A stretch of 64,000 bases of DNA from Halorubrum sp. DM2 (GCF_901686465.1 NZ_LR594487.1:2585433-2649432); one strand, 5' to 3'. Counted from the stretch's first letter, positions 1 through 7,809 are shown. Notes: a model not told the origin generated them from the sequence alone. A program made the numbers and translations.

Positions 1-1
1 C

Positions 2-205
2 GGCGGCGACGTGCGACCGTTCGGCGCGGCGACGGAGGCGTCGTACTTCGCGCCCGCCCCGACGGTCGTGTTCGGTCCCGGCGACCTCGCGGACGAGTCC
101 GGGGCGGTCGCGCACGCGGAGCGGGAGTACGTCCGGGTGCGGGAGGTAGAGGCGGCCGCGGCGACGGTCGCGGACGCGGTGGCTGCGCTGCTCGGCGAGC
201 AGTAG
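2..205 (+). CDS. C-terminal end of an M20-family peptidase/deacylase (partial)
   Basis: Only the last 67 codons are in the window; the reading frame is open to the left edge. The end of the protein carries a PFGAATEASYF stretch followed by VVFGPGDL and AHAEREYVRVREV. This matches the C-terminal catalytic domain of M20 metallopeptidase-fold enzymes (succinyl-diaminopimelate desuccinylase, acetylornithine/acetyl-lysine deacetylase), where a late H(A/T)..E(E/R)Y motif supplies a metal-binding His. The exact substrate cannot be decided from the tail alone. A 19-bp direct repeat begins inside its last codons. Confidence 0.72.
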   Translation, partial: GGDVRPFGAATEASYFAPAPTVVFGPGDLADESGAVAHAEREYVRVREVEAAAATVADAVAALLGEQ

Positions 206-243
206 GGCTGTCGGCGAGCAGTAGGGCTGTCGGCAAACAGTAG
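190..243 (+). repeat. Short direct repeat spanning the stop codon
   Basis: The 19-mer GTCGGCGAGCAGTAGGGCT or close variants occurs about two and a half times in a row, the last copy degenerate. It starts in the final codons of the M20 gene and repeats its TAG stop. It looks like replication slippage at a gene end; no function is implied. Confidence 0.6.
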
Positions 244-267
244 GACACGCCGCGGACGCACGACCGA

Positions 268-765
268 TTACAGCAGGAACTGCTCCTTGTCCTCGGCGAG
301 GTCGACGAAGTCATCGGCGGCCTCGATCAGCTCGTCGGCGGCGGAGTTACCGAACCCCATCGCCTCGACGCGGACGCCCTCGTGGCGGAGGTGCGAACAG
401 AGCCGGGCGAAGTCGCCGTCCCCGGTACAGAGGACGACGGTGTCGACGTGGCTCGCTAAGGAGACGGCGTCGAGGCTCATCCCGAGGTCCCAGTCGGCCT
501 TCTTCGAGCCGTCGGCGAACGTCTTGATCTCTTTGATCTTCGTCTCGAAGCCGATGTCGCGCAGCGCCTCGAAGAAGCTCTCCTCCTCGGGGGAGTCGGC
601 GCGGATCACGTACGCGATGGCGCGGACGAGCGACCGGTCGGCGACGGCCGATTCGAGCAGGCCGGAGTAGTCGATATTCCGCGAGTAGACGCTCTGTGCG
701 GAGTGGTACAGGTTCTGTGAGTCCGCCAGCACGGCGACGCGCTGGTCCGGGTGAATCTCGCTCAT
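268..765 (-). CDS. NYN-domain (LabA/DUF88-type) protein, putative PIN-like nuclease
   Basis: 165 aa from ATG at 765; the frame extends upstream but MSEIHPDQRVAVLADSQN is the natural family start. It shows the NYN/PIN-like fold signature: an N-terminal hydrophobic strand ending in Asp and Asn (VAVLADSQNLYHS, about residues 9-21), a central KADWDLGMSLDA acidic motif, and a later VVLCTGDGDF motif. The spaced Asp residues would bind metal at a nuclease site. Proteins of this family are thought to act on RNA, but the haloarchaeal ones are uncharacterised. It is divergently oriented from the permease gene, with 118 bp between the start codons. Confidence 0.82.
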   Translation of the reverse strand: MSEIHPDQRVAVLADSQNLYHSAQSVYSRNIDYSGLLESAVADRSLVRAIAYVIRADSPEEESFFEALRDIGFETKIKEIKTFADGSKKADWDLGMSLDAVSLASHVDTVVLCTGDGDFARLCSHLRHEGVRVEAMGFGNSAADELIEAADDFVDLAEDKEQFLL

Positions 766-854
766 AGGTCCCCCTTCACTCCCCGCGGTTAGGGGCTTTG
801 GGATCGCTGCGACCGCGCCCTCCGCCTCGTCGTCTCCCGAACCGACCACCATGG

Positions 855-860
855 TTTATG
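855..860 (+). promoter_or_regulatory. TATA box for the AI-2E-type permease gene
   Basis: TTTATG centred about 27 bp before the ATG at 884. This spacing predicts a leaderless transcript, and it is the reason the start at 884 was preferred over the in-frame ATG at 851, which overlaps the TATA box. Confidence 0.6.
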
Positions 861-883
861 TCGGGCGCTGGCGACCGTGGCCC

Positions 884-1987
884 ATGGACGAAAAGCGGTT
901 CGTCGTCGCCCTCTTCGGCCTCGCGGTCGCGCTCGTCGCCGGCTACGTGGCCTACCGGTTCGTCGCCCCGCTCACCGTCGCCGTCTTCCTCTACTACTCG
1001 ACACGGCGCTTTTACCACCGGCTCGAACGCTTCCGGCTGCCGGCCCGGGTGCGTGCGGCGGTGTCGCTGTCGGTCATCGGCGTCCCGCTCATCGGACTGG
1101 TGAGCTACACGCTGGTGTTGCTCATCCTGGAGGCCAGACGGTTTATCGAGGACTACCCGGTGGCCGACACCATCGGCGCGGAGAACTCGGTGATCGGGGA
1201 CCTCGCCGAGCTGTCGAATCCGACGATGGACGAGCTGATCGCGGCGTACCAGTCCGGGCAGTTCGACCCGCTCATCGACCTCGTCTCCGAGCAGGCGTCG
1301 CTGCTAGCGAGCACGCTGTCCGGGCTCGCCCTGAACCTCCTCATCACCGTCATCGTCACGTACTACCTGCTCATCGACGGCTCCCGGTTCCACGACTGGC
1401 TGCTCAGGTTCGACGACAACGCGATCGTCCGCGAGTACCTCGAAACCGCCGACAAAGAGCTTGAAGCGGTGCTGTACGGGAACCTGCTCAACGTCATCGC
1501 CATCTCGATCATCGCGGTCGTCACCTACCTCGGATACAACGCGGTCGCGCCCGCCGCGATCGAGATCCCGTACCCGACGCTGGCCGGTGCGATCACGGGC
1601 GTCGCCAGCCTCATCCCCGTGATCGGGATGAAGATCGTCTACATCCCGCTGGCGGCGGCGATGTCGATCCCGGTCGTGATCGACGGCGAGGTGGCGCTGC
1701 TCGCGTACGTCGCCGGCTTCCTCGCGGTCGCTATCGTGGTCGTCGACACCATCCCCGACATCGTCCTCCGGCCGTACTTCAGCGGCGAGACGACCCACGT
1801 CGGCCTGCTCATGCTCGCGTACATCTTCGGGCCGGTCGTGTTCGGCTTCCACGGCCTGTTCCTCGCGCCGATCATCCTCGTGTTGGCGCTGACGTTCGCG
1901 GACACCGCGCTGTTGCGCCTGCTCGGCGTCGAGCCGGACCCCGGCCCAGAGATCCCCGAGGGGCAGCGGCGACTCGAAGAGTTCTGA
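884..1987 (+). CDS. AI-2E family (UPF0118) membrane transporter
   Basis: 367 aa from ATG 884, beginning MDEKRFVVALFGLAV. Several hydrophobic helices, a soluble middle section (about residues 95-145, rich in charged residues), and a C-terminal block of helices with TLAGAITGVASLIPVIG and IVLRPYFSGETTHVGLLMLAYIFG. The latter is the typical YDNVIRP/G-K-hxxHP-type region of the AI-2E exporter superfamily. Members export small molecules or act as antiporters; the substrate here is unknown. A single gene with its own promoter. Confidence 0.85.
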   Translation: MDEKRFVVALFGLAVALVAGYVAYRFVAPLTVAVFLYYSTRRFYHRLERFRLPARVRAAVSLSVIGVPLIGLVSYTLVLLILEARRFIEDYPVADTIGAENSVIGDLAELSNPTMDELIAAYQSGQFDPLIDLVSEQASLLASTLSGLALNLLITVIVTYYLLIDGSRFHDWLLRFDDNAIVREYLETADKELEAVLYGNLLNVIAISIIAVVTYLGYNAVAPAAIEIPYPTLAGAITGVASLIPVIGMKIVYIPLAAAMSIPVVIDGEVALLAYVAGFLAVAIVVVDTIPDIVLRPYFSGETTHVGLLMLAYIFGPVVFGFHGLFLAPIILVLALTFADTALLRLLGVEPDPGPEIPEGQRRLEEF

Positions 1988-2053
1988 GGGGATCCGGGAT
2001 CCACGCTGGACACTCCCGAAGCCAAAGTCGTTCGGTACTACGAAGCCGACGCT
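1988..2053 (+). other. Non-coding lead-in to repeat locus 1
   Basis: Short stretch after the permease stop with a GGATCCGGGATCC partial duplication. Together with the repeats to 2461 it makes a gene-free interval of over 500 bp (1988-2549). Open frames here on both strands arise only from the 66-bp tandem repeat, which is a multiple of three. Confidence 0.5.
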
Positions 2054-2185
2054 GTGACCGAGACCGCCGAAGCCCCAGCCGCTCGGCTGTACGTGACTGT
2101 CTCTGTCGGAAACAACTCCGTGACCGAGACCGCCGAAGCCCCAGCCGCTCGGCTGTACGTGACTGTCTCTGTCGGAAACAACTCC
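2054..2185 (+). repeat. Two tandem 66-bp units upstream of structured element, locus 1
   Basis: Two identical 66-bp units (2054-2119 and 2120-2185) begin GTGACCGAGACCGCCGAAGC and contain the small palindrome AGCCGCTCGGCT. The first 29 bases recur a third time as the start of the larger structured element at 2186. Related units flank the element at loci 4 and 5. Nothing suggests translation. Confidence 0.9.
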
Positions 2186-2461
2186 GTGACCGAGACCGCC
2201 GAAGCCCCAGCCGCGAGGCGGGCGCACGCTCGCCGCGCTCCTCGCTCGTTCGCTTCGCTCACTCGCTGCGGTGCTCGCGTCGCCTGCGCCCGCCTCGCGG
2301 CTGCCCCTTCGAGTCCCGCCCCGCACCGCACAGCCCCGCACCTCACGCCTCCCCAGCCTCGTCGCTGGCGGCCGTCGCTCCGCTCCGGCCGCCAGCGACT
2401 CCCTCGCGCGGCGCTGCTTCGCGGTCGCCGGTGGCGACCGCTCGCAGGCGCGCGCCACCGC
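2186..2461 (+). repeat. Dispersed three-hairpin element, locus 1
   Basis: One of five related elements in this window. Hairpin 1 pairs CAGCCGCGAGGCGGGCGCA (2208-2226) with its exact complement at 2285-2303, enclosing a 58-nt loop. Next comes a conserved linker starting CTGCCCCTTCGAGTCCC and ending CGCCTCCCCAGCCTCG. Hairpin 2 has a 14-bp stem (2361-2374 with 2386-2399). Hairpin 3 pairs GCGGTCGCC (2421-2429) with GGCGACCGC (2433-2441). The end is GCGCGCCACCGC. It lies between two same-strand genes. Structured RNA or non-autonomous mobile element; unassigned. Confidence 0.88.
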
Positions 2462-2519
2462 GGTCCGTCGTGAGTTCTCGCCATCTCTCCCGACCCCCGC
2501 TCGCGGACCGAGCCGAAGT

Positions 2520-2526
2520 CATATAT
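2520..2526 (+). promoter_or_regulatory. TATA box for the FtsZ/CetZ-like gene
   Basis: CATATAT, about 27 bp before ATG 2550, spaced for a leaderless transcript. It fixes the start at 2550, although the frame is open far upstream through the repeat. Confidence 0.7.
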
Positions 2527-2549
2527 CCCCGGTCGCCGACCGGCGACGT

Positions 2550-3719
2550 ATGCGACTACACGTCATCGGTCTCGGCGGGGCCGGGGGACGGATCGCCGAC
2601 CGGCTCGCCGCCGACCACGACGGCGACCCGTTCCTCGCGGGCGTCAACGCGTTCGACACCGACATGGACGCGCTCGGGGCGCTCGACGCGCTCGGCGAGG
2701 AGCGCCGGTACCGGTTCGGCGACGCGGCGGGCGGGGACGGACTCGGCGGCGACCTCCACGCGGGACGCCGCCTCGGCGACGCGCACGCGAGTGAACTCGG
2801 CCGGGCGATGGACGACCAACGGCCGTCGCGCGCGGAGGCGTTCCTGATCGTCGCCGGACTCGGCGGCGCGGCCGGCGCTGGCGCTGCGCCCGCGCTCGCC
2901 GAGGAGCTCTCGCGGCTCTACGACGCCCCCGTCTACGCGTTCGGACTCCTGCCGACTCCGGGCGAGACCGAGGAGCCGGACGGCGACGACGACCCGGCGA
3001 GCGCAGCGGCCGGGAGCGACGCGGCCGGGAGCGGGACGGACCCGGCGACGCCGCACCGCCCGCTCGCCGAGCGCAACGCCGCGCGGACCCTCGACGCGCT
3101 CTCGGACCGTTGTGCGGCGGTGTTCCCGTTCGACAACGCGGCGTGGCTCCGTCCCGCCGAGACGCTCGGCGGGGCCCGCGACCGGCTCAACGCGGTCGCC
3201 GTCGAGCGGATCGCGGCGCTGTTCGGAGCCGGCGAGACACCGGAGGGAATGGAGACCCCCCAGCAGGTGCTCGATGCGAGCGACATCGCCCGGGCGGTGG
3301 GAGGTGACGGCGAGATCACGGCGATCGGCCACGCGACCCAGCGGGTGGAGTCGCCCGAGGGCGGGTCCCGGTTCGGTCTCGGGCTGTTCGGCTCCTCGGA
3401 GCCGGCCGAGGTCGACACGAGCGAGGCGGTGTCCGCCATCGAGACGGTCATCCGCAAGGCGGCCCGCGGCAAGAACACGATCGATGTCCCCGAGGGGCGG
3501 GCCGACCGGGCGCTGCTCGTGGTGGGCGGCCCGCCCCCGTGGCTCAACCGGGAGGCGATCGCCGACGGACGGCGCTGGCTCGCCGAGGAGACCGGTTCGG
3601 ACGCGATACTGAGCGGTGACGCGCCGATCCCCGACGGGGACGCCGTCTCGGCGGTCGTGGTCCGGTCGGGCGTCGACGAGCCGGATCGGATCCACGAGAT
3701 CCGCGAGACGATCCGGTGA
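2550..3719 (+). CDS. Divergent tubulin/FtsZ-CetZ superfamily GTPase-like protein
   Basis: 389 aa starting MRLHVIGLGGAGGRIADRL, the nucleotide-binding T1 loop of FtsZ/CetZ proteins. The signature loop normally GGGTG(T/S)G appears as the altered GGAAGAGAAP at about residues 109-118. A VLDASDIARAV segment near residue 245 resembles the T7 loop of FtsZ (N-x-D-F-A-D), with both acidic residues kept. An Asp/Gly/Ala-rich insert follows residue 135. It is distinct from canonical FtsZ1/FtsZ2. A role in cell shape or division is inferred from family only; GTPase activity is uncertain because the Thr of the signature loop is missing. Confidence 0.72.
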   Translation: MRLHVIGLGGAGGRIADRLAADHDGDPFLAGVNAFDTDMDALGALDALGEERRYRFGDAAGGDGLGGDLHAGRRLGDAHASELGRAMDDQRPSRAEAFLIVAGLGGAAGAGAAPALAEELSRLYDAPVYAFGLLPTPGETEEPDGDDDPASAAAGSDAAGSGTDPATPHRPLAERNAARTLDALSDRCAAVFPFDNAAWLRPAETLGGARDRLNAVAVERIAALFGAGETPEGMETPQQVLDASDIARAVGGDGEITAIGHATQRVESPEGGSRFGLGLFGSSEPAEVDTSEAVSAIETVIRKAARGKNTIDVPEGRADRALLVVGGPPPWLNREAIADGRRWLAEETGSDAILSGDAPIPDGDAVSAVVVRSGVDEPDRIHEIRETIR

Positions 3720-3811
3720 CGGAGTCCCGCGCGAACGTCGGGGACGGACGGCTTCGTCGGCCGTCTCCGCCGACCCGAACCGATTAACCCCGTGGCGCGC
3801 CCAGTGAGCCC

Positions 3812-4546
3812 GTGACGACGCAGGCAGACCTCGGGATCGATATCGACGTCCGCGACGCCGCGGCGGTGGCGGAGCGCCGTGACGAGCTCGTCGCCGCCGT
3901 GCGCGACCACGCGGGACGGATCGCCTACCAGCTCGCCACGCTTCAGGGGGGCGACTACGGCCGCGAGACCCTCTCGACGCCCGGCGGCGAGTGGACGGTA
4001 AAACACGAGGCGGGCGAGTTGGAGTTCCTCCTGTTCTCGCCGAACTCCGGCTCTGACACGTACGTCATCTCGACGAAGCAGCCGCCGGAGCCGGCGGCGC
4101 TTTCGACCGCCCTCAACGACTACGCCGCCTTCGTGGCGGCGTGGAACGACCACGTCGCGTCGCTTTCGGGTGTCCTCGACGGCGTGAGCGCCGAGTTCCC
4201 CGAGCCGGCGACCACCGACGGCGTCGTGGCCGAGCGCGACCGCGTCCTCGACGAGATCCGCGACACCTGCGCGGTCATCGCCGGGGAGGTGTACCGGTAC
4301 GAGAGCGACGACTACGGGACGTTCACGACTCGCGTTGCGGGTGACCGCTGGGAGCTGAAGTACGACGAGGGAGCGGTCTCGTACCTCCGTATCGGCGGGT
4401 CGGGCGGGCTGTACCTCCTGTCGCAGTACGAGTCCCCCTCCGCGGCCGACGTTCGGGAGTACGCAGACCGGTTCCGCGGGTTCGTCGAGGCGTACAACGA
4501 GTTCGTCGACGACCTCGAAGCCGACCTCCGGAAGATATCCGTCTGA
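3812..4546 (+). CDS. Conserved haloarchaeal protein with two related domains
   Basis: 244 aa from GTG 3812; a TATA-like GATTAA at 3782-3787 supports this start. The protein contains two similar halves: residues about 45-125 (ETLSTPGGEWTVKHEAGELEFLLF...) and about 160-240 (GTFTTRVAGDRWELKYDEGAVSYLRI...). Each ends in an acidic alpha-helical stretch (FVAAWNDHV, FVEAYNEFV). This looks like an internal duplication of a small alpha/beta domain. No enzyme motif is visible. It follows the FtsZ/CetZ-like gene in the same direction, 92 bp downstream. Function unknown. Confidence 0.75.
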   Translation: MTTQADLGIDIDVRDAAAVAERRDELVAAVRDHAGRIAYQLATLQGGDYGRETLSTPGGEWTVKHEAGELEFLLFSPNSGSDTYVISTKQPPEPAALSTALNDYAAFVAAWNDHVASLSGVLDGVSAEFPEPATTDGVVAERDRVLDEIRDTCAVIAGEVYRYESDDYGTFTTRVAGDRWELKYDEGAVSYLRIGGSGGLYLLSQYESPSAADVREYADRFRGFVEAYNEFVDDLEADLRKISV

Positions 4547-4643
4547 CCCGCTCACCTCGCGGTCGTGGCACTTGACTGCGCCGAGGCGGTGTCATCCGAC
4601 TGTGATCCGTATATATGCGTATCCGCTGCTCATTTTGGCAATA

Positions 4644-4649
4644 CTTATT
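4644..4649 (+). promoter_or_regulatory. TATA box for purK
   Basis: CTTATT inside the AT-rich stretch ATACTTATTC, about 29 bp before ATG 4676. A second AT-rich run, GTATATATGC, lies at about 4607-4616 and could be an alternative or upstream element. Confidence 0.55.
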
Positions 4650-4675
4650 CATTTCTGTCCAGTACTGAGTCCCAC

Positions 4676-5854
4676 ATGTCGATCACTCTGCCGGGACCGA
4701 CGCTCGGGGTCGTCGGAGGCGGCCAGCTCGGCCGGATGCTGGCCGAGGCCGCCTCACCGCTCGGCGTCGACCTCGTGGTGTTGGACCCGACGCCCGACTG
4801 TCCGGCGGCGACCGTCGCGGCCGACCAGATCGTCGCCGACTTCGACGACGCGGACGCGATCGATGAGCTTGCGAGCCGCGTCGACGCCCTCACGTTCGAG
4901 ATCGAACTCGCGGACCCGGACGTCCTCGCCGCCGCGAGCGAGGAACACGGCGTGCCGGTCCATCCTGACCCCGGCACTCTGGAGACGATTCAGGACAAGC
5001 TGGTTCAAAAGGAGGCGCTCGCGGACGCCGGAATCCCCGTCCCCGAGTTCGTCGCGGTCGCGACCGCCGAGGGGCTCGAACGCGTCGTCGAGGAGTTCGG
5101 CGGCGTCATGCTGAAGGCCCGCGAGGGCGGCTACGACGGCCGCGGGAACGTCCCCGTCGAGAGCCCCGCGGACGCGGCCGACGCGCTCGACGAGGTCGGC
5201 GGTGCCGCGATGGCCGAGGAGTTCCTCGACTTCGAGCGCGAGATAGCCGTGATGGGACTGAAAGGGCCCGACAGTGAGACCCGGACCTATCCGGTCACGG
5301 AGACGGTTCACCGCGAGGAGATCCTCCGCGAGAGCGTCACTCCCGCCCGCACCGACGACGAGGTCGTCGCCGAGGCGCAGTCGGTCGCCCGCGACGTGCT
5401 CGACGTGCTCGACGGCCGCGGCGTCTTCGGGATCGAGCTGTTCGAGAGCCGCGAGGGCGACGTGCTGGTCAACGAGATCGCGCCGCGCCCCCACAACTCC
5501 GGCCACTGGACGATCGAGGGCGCGCGCACCTCGCAGTTCGAGAACCACGTCCGTGCGGTCCTCGGCTGGCCGCTCGGTCCGACCGACCTCGTCGCGCCCG
5601 CGGTGACCGCCAATATTCTCGGCGACATCGACGAGACCCAGCCCGCGACGCTCCGAAACGTCGAGACGGTCCTCGCCGCGCCCGACGCCGACCTCCACTG
5701 GTACGGGAAAGACGACGTCTACCCGCTCCGGAAGATGGGCCACCTCACGGTGACGGACGCCGAGTCGGACCCGGACGCCGTCTCGGTCGACGAGCGCGAC
5801 GCGCTGCTCGACCGGACGCGGGAGCTACGGGACGGGCTGACGCTCCGCGACTGA
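4676..5854 (+). CDS. purK: N5-carboxyaminoimidazole ribonucleotide synthase
   Basis: 392 aa ATP-grasp enzyme that carboxylates AIR with ATP and bicarbonate in de novo purine synthesis. It begins MSITLPGPTLGVVGGGQLGRM, the characteristic GGGQLGRM N-terminal motif. It then shows QDKLVQK, the ATP-grasp core VMLKAREGGYDGRGN (about residues 142-156), EEFLDFEREIAV, and the C-terminal NEIAPRPHNSGHWTIEGA motif. Length is normal. The start was chosen at the motif-bearing ATG with a TATA box 29 bp upstream rather than an in-frame upstream codon. purE follows 77 bp downstream. Confidence 0.96.
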   Translation: MSITLPGPTLGVVGGGQLGRMLAEAASPLGVDLVVLDPTPDCPAATVAADQIVADFDDADAIDELASRVDALTFEIELADPDVLAAASEEHGVPVHPDPGTLETIQDKLVQKEALADAGIPVPEFVAVATAEGLERVVEEFGGVMLKAREGGYDGRGNVPVESPADAADALDEVGGAAMAEEFLDFEREIAVMGLKGPDSETRTYPVTETVHREEILRESVTPARTDDEVVAEAQSVARDVLDVLDGRGVFGIELFESREGDVLVNEIAPRPHNSGHWTIEGARTSQFENHVRAVLGWPLGPTDLVAPAVTANILGDIDETQPATLRNVETVLAAPDADLHWYGKDDVYPLRKMGHLTVTDAESDPDAVSVDERDALLDRTRELRDGLTLRD

Positions 5855-5903
5855 GCCGTCCCGACAGGGTCGACCGACGCAGCCTCGCCGCATCCAGCAC
5901 GAC

Positions 5904-5910
5904 CAAATAC
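5904..5910 (+). promoter_or_regulatory. TATA box for purE
   Basis: CAAATAC, about 25 bp before ATG 5932, suggests purE has its own promoter besides any read-through from purK. Confidence 0.5.
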
Positions 5911-5931
5911 GACACACGCCAACTCGCACAC

Positions 5932-6540
5932 ATGACCACCGTCGACGACCTCATCGACCGGATCGAATCGGAGGCACAGTTGGACGCCGACCCGGCGACG
6001 ACCCCCGACGTGGGGATCATCATGGGGTCGGATTCCGATCTCCCCGTCATGGCCGACGCCTACGACGCGCTCGACGACCTCGGCTTCGCCGAGCAGACCG
6101 ACTTCGACGACGCTCCGGACGCGCGGTTCACCTACGAGAGCTACGTCGTCTCGGCACACCGGACGCCCGAGCTGATGTACGCGTACGGCGAGACGGCGAC
6201 GGATCGCGGCCTCGACGTGATAATCGCCGGTGCGGGCGGGAAGTCGGCCGACCTGCCGAACATGACCGCGTCGATCGCGTACCCCGTCCCCGTGATCGGA
6301 GTCCCCGTCCAGGAGAAGTCGGTGGACTCCGTCATCGGGATGCCGACGGGCGCGCCGATCGTCGCCGTTGACGCCGGAAAGTCGTACAACGCCGCCCTCT
6401 CGGCCGCGCAGGTGCTCGCACGCGAACATGACGTTGTCGCCGAGCGGCTGGTCGAGCTCCACGACGAGCAGAAGGCGGGCGTCGCTGACGTCTCGGCCGC
6501 CCTCCACGACTTGGGCGTCGACGGGTTCCGCGACCGGTAG
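5932..6540 (+). CDS. purE: N5-carboxyaminoimidazole ribonucleotide mutase
   Basis: 202 aa; converts N5-CAIR to CAIR, the step after PurK. Motifs: VGIIMGSDSDLPVM (substrate-binding GSDSD), YVVSAHRTPELM with the catalytic His, AGAGGKSADLPNMTAS, and the PVIGVPVQ strand. It has an N-terminal extension of about 30 residues and a short insert (DFDDAPDARFTYESY) compared with compact bacterial PurE. Adjacent purK supports the two-enzyme pathway. Confidence 0.96.
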   Translation: MTTVDDLIDRIESEAQLDADPATTPDVGIIMGSDSDLPVMADAYDALDDLGFAEQTDFDDAPDARFTYESYVVSAHRTPELMYAYGETATDRGLDVIIAGAGGKSADLPNMTASIAYPVPVIGVPVQEKSVDSVIGMPTGAPIVAVDAGKSYNAALSAAQVLAREHDVVAERLVELHDEQKAGVADVSAALHDLGVDGFRDR

Positions 6541-6648
6541 CGGAACGTGTTCGGTCCCGGGGTTCGTCCGCGGCCGCCGCCGTACTTCCGGTTTCGGCCG
6601 TGAACTGCCGATACCGGCCCGCAAACCCCCGGACGCACAAGACTCAAC

Positions 6649-6657
6649 GCTTATGAG
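6649..6657 (+). promoter_or_regulatory. Probable promoter of the nuo operon
   Basis: GCTTATGAG lies about 40 bp before the nuoA ATG at 6695, so the mRNA would have a short leader. A purine-rich GGAGA (about 6685-6689) precedes the ATG at ribosome-binding distance, unlike the leaderless genes around it. Confidence 0.45.
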
Positions 6658-6694
6658 GGGGCGGTCCAAACCCCAGCACGTTACGGAGACCTAT

Positions 6695-7111
6695 ATGAGC
6701 GATTGGATAGCGATTGGCGCCTTGGCGGTCGTCGGCCTGCTCATCCCGATAGCGATGATGACAGTGTCGGCGTTGCTCCGTCCGAGCGTGCCTGAGACCG
6801 GTAAAAGTACCACCTACGAGTCCGGCGAGACCCCGACTGGCGGGACGCGGATCCGGTTCAACATCCAGTACTACATGGTCGCGCTGTTGTTCGTCGTGTT
6901 CGACATCGAGACCGTGTTGCTGTTCCCGTGGGCGGTCATCTACCGCCCGGCCGTTCAGGCCGGCGTTCCGATGGCCGACCTGCTGTGGCCGATGTTGGCG
7001 TTTGTCGGAGTCCTCGCGGTCGGACTCGTCTGGGCGTGGCGGTCGGGAGCGATCAGCTGGGCCCGCAGCCCCCGCGCGACCAGCAGAAAGACGACGGAGG
7101 AACCCAACTAA
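6695..7111 (+). CDS. nuoA: NADH dehydrogenase-like complex subunit A
   Basis: 138 aa, three predicted membrane helices. The helix after MSDWIAIGALAVV, the loop TTYESGETPTGG, and the NIQYYMVALLFVVFDIETVLLFPWA block are diagnostic of complex I NuoA. First gene of the nuo cluster; its TAA overlaps the nuoB ATG by one base (7111), implying translational coupling. Start at 6695 preferred over an in-frame ATG at 6653 that falls in the likely TATA box. Confidence 0.95.
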   Translation: MSDWIAIGALAVVGLLIPIAMMTVSALLRPSVPETGKSTTYESGETPTGGTRIRFNIQYYMVALLFVVFDIETVLLFPWAVIYRPAVQAGVPMADLLWPMLAFVGVLAVGLVWAWRSGAISWARSPRATSRKTTEEPN

Positions 7112-7809
7112 TGAGCAGTGATCAACCGTTTATCACCGACGAATCGCAGGTCGTAACCGAGACCCGAGACGCCCGGATGACCGGACAGGGAGATCGGTTC
7201 AACTCCCGGCTCCGGGAGGCGTTCGGCTCCTCGCCCTTTATCCTCACCAAGTTCGACAAGTTCCTGAACTGGTGTCGGGGCTCCTCGATGTTCATGCTGC
7301 AGTTCGGCATCGCCTGCTGTAGCATCGAGATGATGCACACCTACGCGGTGAAACACGACCTCGACCGCTTCGGGTCGGGCGTCCCCCGCGCCTCGCCGCG
7401 ACAGGCCGACGTGATGATCGTCCCCGGGACGATCGTCTCGAAGTTCGCCCCGCGGATGAAGCGTGTCTACGACCAGATGCCCGAGCCGAAGTTCGTCGTC
7501 GGCATGGGCTCGTGTACCATCTCCGGCGGCCCGTTTCAGGAGGGGTACAACGTGATCAAGGGGGCCGAGGAGGTCATCCCGATCGACATCCACGTCCCCG
7601 GCTGCCCGCCCCGTCCCGAGGCGCTCGTCTACGGCGTCGTGAAGCTACAGGAGCGCGTCGCCAACGGCGAGGCCGCGCCCGTCACCGTCAAGCCGTACGA
7701 GCTAGAACAGTTCTCCGACCTCGAACGGGACGAACTCGTCGACAAGCTGACCGACCAGATCGACGACGACGAACTCGTCATGCGGTACAACTTCGCTGAT
7801 TCGCCATGA
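7111..7809 (+). CDS. nuoB: NADH dehydrogenase-like complex subunit B
   Basis: 232 aa peripheral subunit that carries the terminal N2 [4Fe-4S] cluster next to the quinone site. The four expected ligands are visible: the CC pair in [11 protein letters not shown] (69, 70), Cys135 in [10 protein letters not shown], and Cys165 in [12 protein letters not shown]. Its ATG overlaps nuoA and its TGA overlaps the nuoCD ATG by four bases. Confidence 0.97.
   Translation: MSSDQPFITDESQVVTETRDARMTGQGDRFNSRLREAFGSSPFILTKFDKFLNWCRGSSMFMLQFGIACCSIEMMHTYAVKHDLDRFGSGVPRASPRQADVMIVPGTIVSKFAPRMKRVYDQMPEPKFVVGMGSCTISGGPFQEGYNVIKGAEEVIPIDIHVPGCPPRPEALVYGVVKLQERVANGEAAPVTVKPYELEQFSDLERDELVDKLTDQIDDDELVMRYNFADSP

Noticed and set aside
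2054..2185. Open reading frames on both strands through the 66-bp repeats (encoding repeated TETAEAPAARLYV-type peptides)
   Set aside because: They exist only because the repeat length is a multiple of three. No start signal, no conservation of the frame at the other loci.
2054..2214. Possible CRISPR array from the tandem repeat
   Set aside because: The units are directly contiguous and identical over 66 bp with no unique spacers, and no cas genes are nearby.
2305..2330. T-loop-like TTCGAGTCC in the conserved linker of the repeat elements, suggesting a tRNA-derived element
   Set aside because: The flanking bases (GCCCC before, CCCGC after) cannot form the T stem, position 53 would be C opposite C61, and no acceptor or anticodon arm is found around it.
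2341..2360. CCTCCCC in the conserved linker as an anti-Shine-Dalgarno-like pairing site
   Set aside because: The match to the 16S rRNA tail is short and of the kind expected by chance in C-rich DNA; not enough to propose ribosome or mRNA pairing.
2556..3695. Minus-strand frame opposite the FtsZ/CetZ-like gene
   Set aside because: Arg/Val-rich composition and no motifs; typical antisense shadow in high-GC DNA. Similar shadows opposite purK, nuoCD, alaS, ileS, korA and porA were dropped for the same reason.
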